Program-made: the position numbers and the translations under genes
From: Physcousia sp015060555
Lineage (GTDB): Bacteria; Bacteroidota; Bacteroidia; Bacteroidales; Bacteroidaceae
Direction of reading: 5' to 3'
Assembly (NCBI GenBank): GCA_015060555.1
Contig: SUYG01000013.1
Location: forward strand, 21,901 to 85,900
DNA length: 64,000 nt
Notes under the pieces: generated by a model
The model's database searches: none
The model's input: only the letters and a program-made list of their open reading frames with translations
What the model was told of the DNA's origin: nothing
Shown: positions 1-7,375 of the stretch, one piece after another
How the letters are laid out: the number at the start of each line of letters is the position of its first letter
Position numbering within the stretch: the first letter of the stretch is position 1

Positions 1-2472
1 AAGCAGCTCGTGGATGCGCAGAGTCTATTCACTAATATCCGCGACTTGCACGCCCTCGATGACAACTCATATATCACACCCGAGCAGGAGCAAGCTCTGC
101 AGTCCTTCTTCAGCAACTTCTCCCTTGAGCAGAACTCGCAGCTCAAGGAACGCTTTCTGCAACTGTGGGAACACCTGCCGGCTATCTATGCAGACTTAAA
201 CGCCTCTATGCGCACCGATGGTCTGCTATACGAGGGTGCCCTTGAACGTGATGTCATACTGAAGCTTAAAAATAAGAGTTCTATAAATTCTCTTTGCGAC
301 GAAGACAAGACCTATGTCTTCGTGGGGTTCAATGTCCTCAACGCCGTCGAGCAAGCACTTTTCGACGAGCTACAACATCGCAATCAGGCGCTCTTCTATT
401 GGGATTACGACACCTTCTATGTCAATTCCACCGGCACCTCGCACGAAGCAGGCTTTTTTCTGCGCCGCAATTTGGAACGCTACGGCAACGCACTCCCGTC
501 CGAATACTTCGACAACTTCCGCAAGCCCAAGCAGTTCACCTTCATTACCACTTCCAGCGAGAATGCTCAGGCACGCTACCTTCCGCAATGGCTCTCCGAG
601 CACCTCACACCGCAGGGAAATCACACGGCCGTTGTTCTATGCAACGAACAACTCCTGCAGCCTGTCCTCCATGCCATCCCGTCAGACGACACCCCCCTCA
701 ACGTCACCATGGGGTTTCCGCTTGCCGACACGCCTGTCTATAGTTTCCTCCTGGCGCTCACCGAGATGCAGGCCGAAGGCTACGACGCCTCCGTACAGCG
801 TTTTCGCCAGTCTGCCCTGCGCCGTGTGAAAGCCCATCCATACGCGCAACTTCTCGAGGAAAGTCGTTGGCTGCAAGTGGCGGGGCAGGGGAGTGCCTTA
901 CTCACATATCTTCTGGGCATCATCACTGACCTTGCACCCCATCTCAAGGATGACCTCATCGCCTCGGAATCCATCTTCCGCGTTTACACTTGTGTAAACC
1001 GTCTCATTGACTTGATGTCAGGCAGTCAGCCGCTGCTCGATGTCAATGCGCAGACGTTGACGCGCCTCCTGCGCTCAGTCCTTCGCTCCGAGACAATTCC
1101 CTTCCATGGCGAACCCGCCATCGGACTTCAGGTGATGGGAGTCCTCGAAACACGTGCCTTGGACTTTCGCAACATCTTGATGCTCAGCGTCGGCGAAGGC
1201 TACCTTCCCAAGAAGGTGACAGACAGCAGTTTCGTTCCTTACTATCTCCGTGAAGCCTTCGGTCTCACCACGCTCCACCACAAGATAGCCGTATATGCTT
1301 ACTATTTCTATCGTCTCATCCAGCGTGCCGAGCACGTAACATTTGTCTATAACGAGAGTAACGCCGGCACACGGCAAAACGAGATCTCGCGTTTCCTGCG
1401 ACAGCTTCTGGCAGAGACAGACTTTCCCATAGAACACCGTGTCCTGCAGGCAGCCAGCTATGCCCCAGGACAGGAGGACATTGTCATCCCCAAAACACCC
1501 GAATTGATGCTTCGCCTGCGTGGATTCTATGACAACCATGGGCGTCAGGGCAAAGACCGCCGCAATCTCTCGCCATCAGCACTGAACACCTACACTTCCT
1601 GTCCGCTCAAGTTCTACTATCGCTATGTCGAGGGGATGCGCGTAGATCCCGACCCAGCAGATGGCTTGGACGCCATCCTCTTTGGAGAAGTCTTCCACAA
1701 GGCTGCCGAGCTACTCTACCGCCATCTTACCTCTGCTGGTGATGTCGTGCGTGCTCAAGACCTTGACCCCTTTCTTGAAATGGAGGGACAACGTCTGGAT
1801 CCCTTCGTGCGTCAGGCCTTCCTCGAGGAGTTCTTCCATGATCAGCCCGAAGAGTACCGAGGAATTCTCTTCATTGCGCGTCGTGTCATCAATACCTACC
1901 TACTCCAGCTCCTGCGCCACGACCGCCGTCTCGCACCCTTCCGCATCTTGAACCTCGAAGAGCGCAGGTCCAAGACCATCATCATTCATGATATGGAGAT
2001 AGACCTGGGCGGCATCATCGACCGCCTTGATCTCGTCTCCGATGAGCAAGTGCCTGGCGGACAGGCTGTGCGCGTGGTTGATTATAAGACTGGCGGACGT
2101 CCAGAAGCCGTCAGTTCCCTCGATTTGCTCTTTGCCGACAGCGACCAGAAGGCTCACTACTACTTCCAGACTCTCCTCTACGCCTCCATCGTTGCAGAAC
2201 AGCAGTCTTTGCCCGTCACCCCCTGCCTCTTCTATGTGCACCGCTCAGGTGCCGAGGACTACAGTCCAAAGCTCCGCCTCGGAGGGCAGTACATCCAGGA
2301 CGTCTCGCAACCTCTCACACGCGATGACAGCGCCCTCACCCTCAAAGCCGCCTATTGGGAACGTTTGGAACAGCTTATCTTCGACATCTTCAATCAGGAC
2401 ATCCCCTTCACCCAAACCACACACCTCGCCACCTGCGAGAACTGCGACTTCCGTAACCTCTGCGGACGGTAA
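1..2472 (+). CDS. AddB-like PD-(D/E)XK nuclease with Fe-S cluster (5' end outside window)
   Basis: Seen: the reading frame is open from the first base, so the gene starts upstream; a GTG at 10 is in frame, but related proteins are longer (about 950 residues), so I treat it as partial. Numbering from that GTG, the C-terminal third holds a RecB-type nuclease domain: GEVFHKAAELLY, then VVDYKTGG around 689-696 (catalytic D691 and K693). One cysteine in SCPLKFYY (C531) plus C809, C812 and C818 in CENCDFRNLC form the four-cysteine [4Fe-4S] pattern of AddB-type nucleases. Known: AddB pairs with the UvrD-like AddA to resect double-strand breaks for RecA loading. Inferred: addA lies just upstream, outside the window. 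No helicase motif is visible in the part present. Confidence 0.85.
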   Translation, partial: KQLVDAQSLFTNIRDLHALDDNSYITPEQEQALQSFFSNFSLEQNSQLKERFLQLWEHLPAIYADLNASMRTDGLLYEGALERDVILKLKNKSSINSLCDEDKTYVFVGFNVLNAVEQALFDELQHRNQALFYWDYDTFYVNSTGTSHEAGFFLRRNLERYGNALPSEYFDNFRKPKQFTFITTSSENAQARYLPQWLSEHLTPQGNHTAVVLCNEQLLQPVLHAIPSDDTPLNVTMGFPLADTPVYSFLLALTEMQAEGYDASVQRFRQSALRRVKAHPYAQLLEESRWLQVAGQGSALLTYLLGIITDLAPHLKDDLIASESIFRVYTCVNRLIDLMSGSQPLLDVNAQTLTRLLRSVLRSETIPFHGEPAIGLQVMGVLETRALDFRNILMLSVGEGYLPKKVTDSSFVPYYLREAFGLTTLHHKIAVYAYYFYRLIQRAEHVTFVYNESNAGTRQNEISRFLRQLLAETDFPIEHRVLQAASYAPGQEDIVIPKTPELMLRLRGFYDNHGRQGKDRRNLSPSALNTYTSCPLKFYYRYVEGMRVDPDPADGLDAILFGEVFHKAAELLYRHLTSAGDVVRAQDLDPFLEMEGQRLDPFVRQAFLEEFFHDQPEEYRGILFIARRVINTYLLQLLRHDRRLAPFRILNLEERRSKTIIIHDMEIDLGGIIDRLDLVSDEQVPGGQAVRVVDYKTGGRPEAVSSLDLLFADSDQKAHYYFQTLLYASIVAEQQSLPVTPCLFYVHRSGAEDYSPKLRLGGQYIQDVSQPLTRDDSALTLKAAYWERLEQLIFDIFNQDIPFTQTTHLATCENCDFRNLCGR

Positions 2473-2546
2473 GCCATTCTAAAACACTCCATGGAGTAAA
2501 CGACTACGCCCTATTGGGTATTCGCGTTTTCTCCATACCTTTTCGG

Positions 2547-2652
2547 CCGAAACCCTATACCCTTTTGGCCGATACCCTATACCGTGTTGGGCGGATCACC
2601 TTGGTGATCCACTCAGAAGAGCAAGGTCTTCAAACTGAAGGAGCAAGGTCTT
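2547..2652. repeat. Leader segment of a BrickBuilt-like repeat element, copy 1
   Basis: This 106-bp stretch aligns with 22975-23081. The last 64 bp (2589-2652) align without gaps and match at 56 of 64 positions; the first part is more diverged. It contains a small hairpin, GGATCACC TT GGTGATCC, at 2592-2609. It lies immediately before, and partly overlaps, the 22-bp array at 2617-2717. No coding capacity is evident. Confidence 0.7.
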
Positions 2653-2717
2653 CTGGTCGAAAGAGTAAGCTCTTCTGGTCGAAAGAGTAAGCTCTTCAGG
2701 CAGAAGGACAAGACCTT
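2617..2717. repeat. Tandem array of five ~22-bp palindromic units
   Basis: Units start at 2617, 2638, 2660, 2682 and 2704 (period 21-22 bp). Each begins with an imperfect 14-15-bp palindrome such as AAGAGTAAGCTCTT, followed by a spacer such as CTGGTCG. Units 3 and 4 are almost identical. Units abut directly, so this is not a CRISPR. Together with the leader it fills most of the 2473-2808 gap, in which I see no gene. Confidence 0.8.
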
Positions 2718-2724
2718 AAAGAAA

Positions 2725-2754
2725 GAACCCCGCCGTCACACGACAGCGGGGTTC
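2725..2754 (-). terminator. Rho-independent terminator of the small lipoprotein gene
   Basis: A perfect 9-bp stem (GAACCCCGC at 2725-2733 with GCGGGGTTC at 2746-2754) has a 12-base loop. On the minus strand it is followed by TTTCTTTAA, so it ends transcription coming from 2809-3228. On the plus strand there is no T tract. Confidence 0.75.
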
Positions 2755-2808
2755 TGGTGTAAGATGTTGAAAGAGACATTTTACATGAGGTTCTTTATAG
2801 TCATTTTC

Positions 2809-3228
2809 TTAATTATTAATTATCAAATCAAAAGTCATTGTTTCCTCAAAAGTTGATTTTTCGTGAGTTGATTTCCAATTCTCCTCACTCCATTCTGCTG
2901 GAGAAAGAATTCTATTACCACATGATATGCTTTTGATGAAATCCCATAAAGGTTTGTGTGGTGAAATAGTAGCATTCATTTCCGCAAATTCTACTTTGAG
3001 ATGTCCGTGACTATGAAGAGTGAAGACTGTGTCGTATATTCCGATGCGACGATTATCATTATCTTCATAAATGTCATATAAATCCGAGGGAATTAAATCG
3101 TTAAATGTAATGGTTACAGTACTATCTGAAGTATTATTTATAGTATAAATAGCAGCTGCCCCTGGATCACACGCGGTTAACAATAGAACAGCAGTTAGGC
3201 AAATGAGGGTAAGAATATAATTCTTCAT
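2809..3228 (-). CDS. Small AT-rich lipoprotein of unknown function
   Basis: The product is 139 residues. It opens with a type II signal peptide, MKNYILTLICLTAVLLLTAC, with lipobox LTAC, so the mature protein should be lipid-anchored in the envelope. The remaining ~120 residues look like one beta-rich domain (IYTINNTSDSTVTITFND); I do not recognise a family. An upstream in-frame ATG at 3264 lies inside the araA terminator hairpin (3238-3286), so I chose the ATG at 3228, which gives a normal signal peptide. The gene is visibly richer in A+T than its neighbours and sits between two terminators, which suggests an independently acquired unit. Function unknown. Confidence 0.7.
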   Translation of the reverse strand: MKNYILTLICLTAVLLLTACDPGAAAIYTINNTSDSTVTITFNDLIPSDLYDIYEDNDNRRIGIYDTVFTLHSHGHLKVEFAEMNATISPHKPLWDFIKSISCGNRILSPAEWSEENWKSTHEKSTFEETMTFDLIINN

Positions 3229-3237
3229 TATTTGAAA

Positions 3238-3286
3238 AAGGGAACAGAGTATCAGAGGTTTCAATCCCTTGTTACTCTGTTCCCTT
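3238..3286 (-). terminator. Rho-independent terminator of araA
   Basis: A perfect 14-bp stem: AAGGGAACAGAGTA (3238-3251) pairs with TACTCTGTTCCCTT (3273-3286) around a 21-base loop. On the minus strand the 3' arm runs into CCCTTTTTC. It begins 10 bases beyond the araA stop, so it closes the arabinose operon. Confidence 0.85.
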
Positions 3287-3295
3287 AAAAAGAAA

Positions 3296-4831
3296 TTACT
3301 TCAACGCTTTATTAAACATGTAGTAAACCTCGTTGTTGCGGAGGGTCTGCTTGAAGTCGGCGATGTTGGTCTGCTTGTTGATCTTGACATACTCGATGCC
3401 GCAGATCTCAGCGAAGTCCTCCCAGTACTCCTCGGTGATGTCGTAGGAGAAGGCGCTGTGGTGTGTGCCGCCAGCGAGAATCCATGCAGCTGCACCAATC
3501 TCGAAGGTGGGCTGGGGGATCCACAGTGCGCTGGCCACGGGCAGCTTGGGCATGGGCTTCGGCTCGATGCACTCAACCTCCTGAGAGATGAGACGGAAGC
3601 GGTTGCCGAGATCCACAACGGTAGCTTTCAGGCCGGCACCGGTCTTGGAGGTGAACACGAGGCGGGCGGTCTGCTGCTTGCGGATACCGATGCCGAGGAA
3701 GTGTACCTCGAGCTTGGGCTTGTCCTCGACAGCAATCAGCGGGCAAACCTCAAGCATGTGGCTCTGCAGGCAGGAGCTGCGGTCGCCGGCGAAGTTGAGG
3801 GTGTAGTCCTCGAGGAAGGAGCAGCCAGTGGGCATGCCCTGCTGGATGACCCAAAGGGTGCGATAGAGGCAGGCGGTCTTCCAGTCGCCCTCAGCACCGA
3901 AACCATAGCCCTCAGCCATCAGACGCTGGCTGGCAAGGCCGGGGATTTGGTCGAAGCCGCAGAAGTTGGGATCGTCGATGTCGGCATCGCCGAGGTCGTC
4001 GAAGTTGGTGGTGAAGGCTGTAGCGCCCTCATCCTTCAGCACACGACGCAGTGCAATCTCAGCCTTGGCAGCGTTGTGTACCTTCTCCCAATATACCTTT
4101 TCGCCGCTCTCATCAATCTTGATGGTGTAAAGCTTCTTGTACTCCTCGACAAGGGCGTCAGCCTCGGCGTCGGTGACCTTCTTGTAGTAGTCCATGAGGC
4201 TGCTGACGGGGTAGTAATCGACGTGGTAGCCGAGGCGCTGCTCGAACTCTACGCGGTCGCCGTCGGTGACAGCCACGTTGTTCATGTTCATACCGAACAT
4301 GAGGCAGCGTACGTTGTGTGCATCAGCAACGCCGGCAGCTACGCGAGCCCACACGGCAATCTGCTTCTGTGCCTTCTCATCCTTCCAGTAGCCGCAAACG
4401 ACCTTGCGAGCCACGCGCATGCGGGTGCAGATGTGTCCGAATTCGATGTCGCCGTGAGCGCTCTGGTTGAGGTTCATGAAATCCATGTCGATTTCACCCC
4501 AAGGAATCTCGGCGTTGTACTGTGAGTGGAAGTGCAGGAGAGGCTTCTGCAGCTGCTGCAGGCCCTTGATCCACATCTTAGCGGGTGAGAAGGTGTGCAT
4601 CCATGTGATGATACCTACGCACTTCTCGTCGTTGTTGGCAGCGAGCATCACCTGCTCCACTTCCTTGCTGGAGTTGGCTGTGCCCTTATAAACAATTTTC
4701 ACGGGGATGTTGCCGCTCTTATTGAGGCCTTCAACCATTTCCTTGGAGTGAGCGTCAACAGCAATGACTGCGTCACCTCCGTAGAGCAACTGTGCACCAG
4801 TTACCCACCAAATCTCAAAGTTTTCAAACAT
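3296..4831 (-). CDS. araA: L-arabinose isomerase
   Basis: The enzyme interconverts L-arabinose and L-ribulose in the cytoplasm, the first intracellular step of bacterial arabinose catabolism. The 511 residues match the family length (about 500). Conserved blocks are present: LMAEGYGFGAEGDWKTA (E307), CSFLEDYTL (E341), SHMLEVCP (H358) and AGGTHHSAF (H457/H458). These correspond to the Mn2+-binding Glu306, Glu333, His350 and His450 of the E. coli enzyme, with matching spacing. It is the last enzyme gene of the arabinose locus, 77 bp downstream of a small unknown gene. A GC-rich leader repeat (4841-4891) begins 9 nt before its ATG, and a strong terminator follows its stop. Confidence 0.97.
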   Translation of the reverse strand: MFENFEIWWVTGAQLLYGGDAVIAVDAHSKEMVEGLNKSGNIPVKIVYKGTANSSKEVEQVMLAANNDEKCVGIITWMHTFSPAKMWIKGLQQLQKPLLHFHSQYNAEIPWGEIDMDFMNLNQSAHGDIEFGHICTRMRVARKVVCGYWKDEKAQKQIAVWARVAAGVADAHNVRCLMFGMNMNNVAVTDGDRVEFEQRLGYHVDYYPVSSLMDYYKKVTDAEADALVEEYKKLYTIKIDESGEKVYWEKVHNAAKAEIALRRVLKDEGATAFTTNFDDLGDADIDDPNFCGFDQIPGLASQRLMAEGYGFGAEGDWKTACLYRTLWVIQQGMPTGCSFLEDYTLNFAGDRSSCLQSHMLEVCPLIAVEDKPKLEVHFLGIGIRKQQTARLVFTSKTGAGLKATVVDLGNRFRLISQEVECIEPKPMPKLPVASALWIPQPTFEIGAAAWILAGGTHHSAFSYDITEEYWEDFAEICGIEYVKINKQTNIADFKQTLRNNEVYYMFNKALK

Positions 4832-4840
4832 TTTTTAGTG

Positions 4841-4891
4841 GCCCCTCTCTTATCCCCCACAGGGGGGAAGACCAATAGGGACAATGGGTCT
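4841..4891 (-). promoter_or_regulatory. GC-rich leader element upstream of araA, copy A
   Basis: This ~50-nt element is shared with 9108-9156 and 13334-13382. In mRNA sense it holds AGACC...GGTCT (first hairpin), CCCCC...GGGGG (second hairpin), then ATAAGAGAGGGGCC, 9 nt before the araA ATG. The first loop carries GTCCCT, which can pair with AGGGGC near the start codon, using a G-U pair where the other copies have C. Role inferred only; a REP-like repeat is the alternative. Confidence 0.5.
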
Positions 4892-4908
4892 ATAGTTAGT
4901 AAATAAGA

Positions 4909-5271
4909 TTAATTGTTCGTTTGTTTCTTTCTCAATTCCAGTCTCACACAGTAGCTCCACGTTCCGAAACCGTACCACCCACTCGACCAGCTTTCGCCTA
5001 GACGGAGAGTGATGTCCTGACGGTAATGCTTGTCGGTGTAGAGATGCACGGCCTCATCGTCGGCACTTAGGAAATAGAATGTATATGACTGGTAGCCGCC
5101 ATAGCTGGCGGAGCCCTTTTCCGGCTGCCATGCCGGCGAATTATTCTCGATGAGTTTACTGACGTCACAAGTATAGACATCGATGCCGCCCATGTCACGT
5201 CCGGTCACCTCACATTCTTTAGAGCTTTCTTCCTTGAGGACAAGCTCGTAGTCGTTCCAATTTACCGCCAT
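4909..5271 (-). CDS. Small unknown protein in the arabinose operon (paralogue 1)
   Basis: Start chosen at MAVNWNDYELVL (5271), giving 120 residues; upstream in-frame ATGs would run into the neighbouring gene. I do not recognise the family. It resembles the next gene upstream (5295-5720): both begin with a W-x-x-(Y/W)-(D/E)-L segment and end with a W-(S/T)-SGWY motif followed by a W and beta-strand-like sequence (WSSGWYGFGTWSYCVRLELR here). No signal peptide or membrane segment is seen, so a small soluble cytoplasmic beta-rich domain is likely. It lies 23 bp after its paralogue and 77 bp before araA, between araD and araA, so co-expression with arabinose catabolism is expected. Function unknown. 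Confidence 0.7.
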   Translation of the reverse strand: MAVNWNDYELVLKEESSKECEVTGRDMGGIDVYTCDVSKLIENNSPAWQPEKGSASYGGYQSYTFYFLSADDEAVHLYTDKHYRQDITLRLGESWSSGWYGFGTWSYCVRLELRKKQTNN

Positions 5272-5294
5272 AGTTGCATATTGTGTTAATAACA

Positions 5295-5720
5295 TTAAAT
5301 CAGTCCGTTGCGTACTGCGTATTCCCACGCGTCATGGTCTATCTGCTGCATGGTGCGGACGCCATCGGGCAGCTCGCTCACGGGATAAGTGGCCTCTATG
5401 GTGCTGATAGTGATGCGGTGTCGCCACTCGCCCTCTTCATACCAGCCCGATGTCCACTCGCCAAAGATGTCGAGCTGGACTTCCTCTTCACCATCGCGCT
5501 CCACCTTGAGCCTTACAATGTTACCGGCACCGAGGAACGTGAAACGATAGCTGCCAGCGTAAGGCGAATGGTAGAAGCCGCCGTGGCGGTTCCACTCAAT
5601 CTGCTGCCCATCCTTGAGGTCTTTGATGTGCAGTCGCCAGTCATCGTTGGTGATGGCTTCGTCTTTATGCTGTTTCTCGGCGAAGAGGCGCAGATCCCAT
5701 TCTTTCCACTTTGTGTCCAT
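5295..5720 (-). CDS. Small unknown protein in the arabinose operon (paralogue 2)
   Basis: Start chosen at MDTKWKEWDLRLF (5720), giving 141 residues and a 51-bp gap after araD; an earlier in-frame ATG (5771) would abut the araD stop. The family is not recognised. It has charged, Trp-rich sequence with WTSGWYEEGEWRHRITIST near residue 90, the same pattern as paralogue 1, plus an extra ~30-residue C-terminal tail (VRTMQQIDHDAWEYAVRNG). No signal peptide or transmembrane helix. Its position inside an operon of arabinose enzymes, transporter and regulator suggests a role linked to sugar sensing or metabolism, but nothing in the sequence defines it. Confidence 0.72.
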   Translation of the reverse strand: MDTKWKEWDLRLFAEKQHKDEAITNDDWRLHIKDLKDGQQIEWNRHGGFYHSPYAGSYRFTFLGAGNIVRLKVERDGEEEVQLDIFGEWTSGWYEEGEWRHRITISTIEATYPVSELPDGVRTMQQIDHDAWEYAVRNGLI

Positions 5721-5771
5721 AATTGTTCCGGTTTTAAAATTATGCTTTGTTTGAGCGTGCCCGTTATGCAA

Positions 5772-6482
5772 TTAGTGTTTCTGACCTTTCTGACCGTAGT
5801 AGGCGTTTGGTCCGTGTTTACGCATGTAGTGTTTCTCGATGAGGAGCGGGTTCATGGTAAGTTCGGGGTTCACGCTGAAGGCGATGAAGGCCATCTTGGC
5901 GCATTGCTCCATGACCTTGGCGTTATACACGGCATTGTCGGGAGAGGTACCCCAGGAGAACGGACCGTGGTTCTTCACGAGGACGGCGGGCGTGTGGTCG
6001 GGGTTGATCTTGCGGATATTCAGGATTTCATCCACGATGACATTACCTGTCTCCAGCTCGTACTGACCCTTAACCTCTGCCTCCGTCATATCACGTGTGC
6101 AGGGGATGTTCTGGTAGAAGTAGTCGGCGTGGGTTGTGCCGATATTGGGAATATCGCGACCAGCCTGTGCGAAGGCGGTGGCATAGGTGCTGTGTGTGTG
6201 CACGACGCCTTGGATGTTGGGGAAGGCCTTATATAATACAAGGTGTGTGGGGGTGTCGGATGACGGATTGAGGTCGCCCTCGACCACCTTGCCGCTTTCG
6301 AGGTCCACGACAACCATGTCGCTGGCTTTCATCTCGTCGTAGCTGACGCCAGAGGGCTTGATGACCACAAGACCTTTCTCTCGGTCGATGCCTGAGACAT
6401 TGCCCCAGGTGAAGATAACGAGGCCTTGCTTAACCAAGTCAAGGTTGGCCTTGAATACTTTCTGCTTGAGTTCTTCTAACAT
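5772..6482 (-). CDS. araD: L-ribulose-5-phosphate 4-epimerase
   Basis: A class II aldolase-fold, Zn-dependent enzyme that epimerises L-ribulose 5-phosphate to D-xylulose 5-phosphate, feeding arabinose carbon into the pentose phosphate pathway. The 236 residues match the family (about 231). Zn ligands are visible as VVHTHSTYATAF (H95, H97) and VKNHGPFSWG (H172). TTHAD supplies the catalytic Asp (D120), and a Tyr pair near 228-229 matches the C-terminal catalytic Tyr of E. coli AraD. It follows araR by 116 bp, a gap containing CTTKAAC-type repeats, and precedes the two small unknown genes. Its substrate requires ribulokinase, whose gene is not in this window. Confidence 0.96.
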   Translation of the reverse strand: MLEELKQKVFKANLDLVKQGLVIFTWGNVSGIDREKGLVVIKPSGVSYDEMKASDMVVVDLESGKVVEGDLNPSSDTPTHLVLYKAFPNIQGVVHTHSTYATAFAQAGRDIPNIGTTHADYFYQNIPCTRDMTEAEVKGQYELETGNVIVDEILNIRKINPDHTPAVLVKNHGPFSWGTSPDNAVYNAKVMEQCAKMAFIAFSVNPELTMNPLLIEKHYMRKHGPNAYYGQKGQKH

Positions 6483-6494
6483 GGGATGTTTTTA

Positions 6495-6570
6495 TAGTTT
6501 AAAGTTTATGGTATAAAGTTTAAAGAGTTCAAGATACTTAAAAGTCCAAAAAGGTTTAAGAAGTTCAAGA
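6495..6570 (-). repeat. CTTKAAC-type repeats upstream of araD
   Basis: Read on the minus strand this leader repeats CTTGAAC/CTTTAAAC/CTTAAACC motifs every ~11-14 bp up to the araD start. The same type occurs in sense orientation before udk, the ABC ATPase gene and yggS. A short inverted repeat (CCTAGAG...CTCTAGG, 6574-6596) lies next to it, without a T tract. Confidence 0.5.
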
Positions 6571-6598
6571 GGTCCTAGAGCGTAAGAACCTCTAGGGT

Positions 6599-7279
6599 CT
6601 AAAGCTTAAAGACTTGAACCTCCTTGTAAGCCCGTTCGTTGAAACGATAGAGGACGGCTCCACGCTTGGAGTTGACCTTGTCTATTTCTGATGTCTTCTC
6701 AATAAAGTGCATCTCGTTGACACGCTTGCGGAAATTGCGCTTGTCGATGCTTTCGCCCAAAATAGCTTCATAGAGTTGCTGCAGTTGTGTAAGCGTGAAC
6801 AGAGGAGGTAGGAGATGGAAACCGACAGGACGCGAAGGAATCAGCGTGCGCAGTCGGCGTAGGGCCACATCCACCATCTCCATGTGGTCGAAAAGCAGGA
6901 TGGGCAACTTGTTGACATCTTCCCAATAGGCTGAGTTCTGATAGGTCAAATCCATGCTCACCTTCTCAATATCCACCAGCGCAAAGTATGCGATGGAGAT
7001 AACGCGGCTCCCCGAATCGCGATGAACGGAACCGAAAGCACCAACCTGTCGCATATAGATATCGTGGAGCCCTGTCAGCTCTTTAAGAACGCGCTGTGCA
7101 GCATCTTCAATATCTTCGTCGCGATTCACGAATCCACCCATGAGCGACCATTCACCTTGTCGAGGCTCAAAGGGTCGCTTTTGTAGCAGCAACTTGAGTT
7201 TCCCTGCTTGGAAGCCGAAGATGATACAGTCGACTGCCACGTGGAATTTAGGATATTGTTGATAGAATAATGTTGTCAT
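6599..7279 (-). CDS. araR: AraR-type Nudix/winged-helix transcriptional regulator
   Basis: Start chosen at MTTLFYQQYPKFHVAVDC (7279), 226 residues; an in-frame ATG at 7315 adds 12 residues without family resemblance. Residues ~10-140 form a Nudix-like domain (CIIFGFQAGKLKLLLQKR, then GEWSLMGGFVNRDEDIEDAA). The Nudix box is degenerate: where active enzymes read REUxEExGU this reads RVLKELTGL, so it has probably lost hydrolase activity. The C-terminal ~80 residues (LTQLQQLYEAILGESIDKRN onward) look like a winged helix. Known: in Bacteroides, AraR of this architecture represses arabinose genes, with L-arabinose as effector. The position between the symporter gene and araD fits that role. Effector and operators here are inferred. 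Confidence 0.88.
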   Translation of the reverse strand: MTTLFYQQYPKFHVAVDCIIFGFQAGKLKLLLQKRPFEPRQGEWSLMGGFVNRDEDIEDAAQRVLKELTGLHDIYMRQVGAFGSVHRDSGSRVISIAYFALVDIEKVSMDLTYQNSAYWEDVNKLPILLFDHMEMVDVALRRLRTLIPSRPVGFHLLPPLFTLTQLQQLYEAILGESIDKRNFRKRVNEMHFIEKTSEIDKVNSKRGAVLYRFNERAYKEVQVFKL

Positions 7280-7375
7280 GTAGTTAGTAGTGTCAGTTCC
7301 CCTTTTCATTATCATCAGTGAGATGTTGATAACATCAGGAGTGGAGTAGGAAGCTCCACTCCTGATGTGTAAGTA

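Noticed and set aside
2473..2550. Terminator or gene directly after the AddB-like gene
   Set aside because: Only short imperfect hairpins without T tracts and no frame with protein-like composition.
3269..4525. A 418-codon frame antisense to araA
   Set aside because: Complement of a highly conserved enzyme gene; starts inside the araA terminator.
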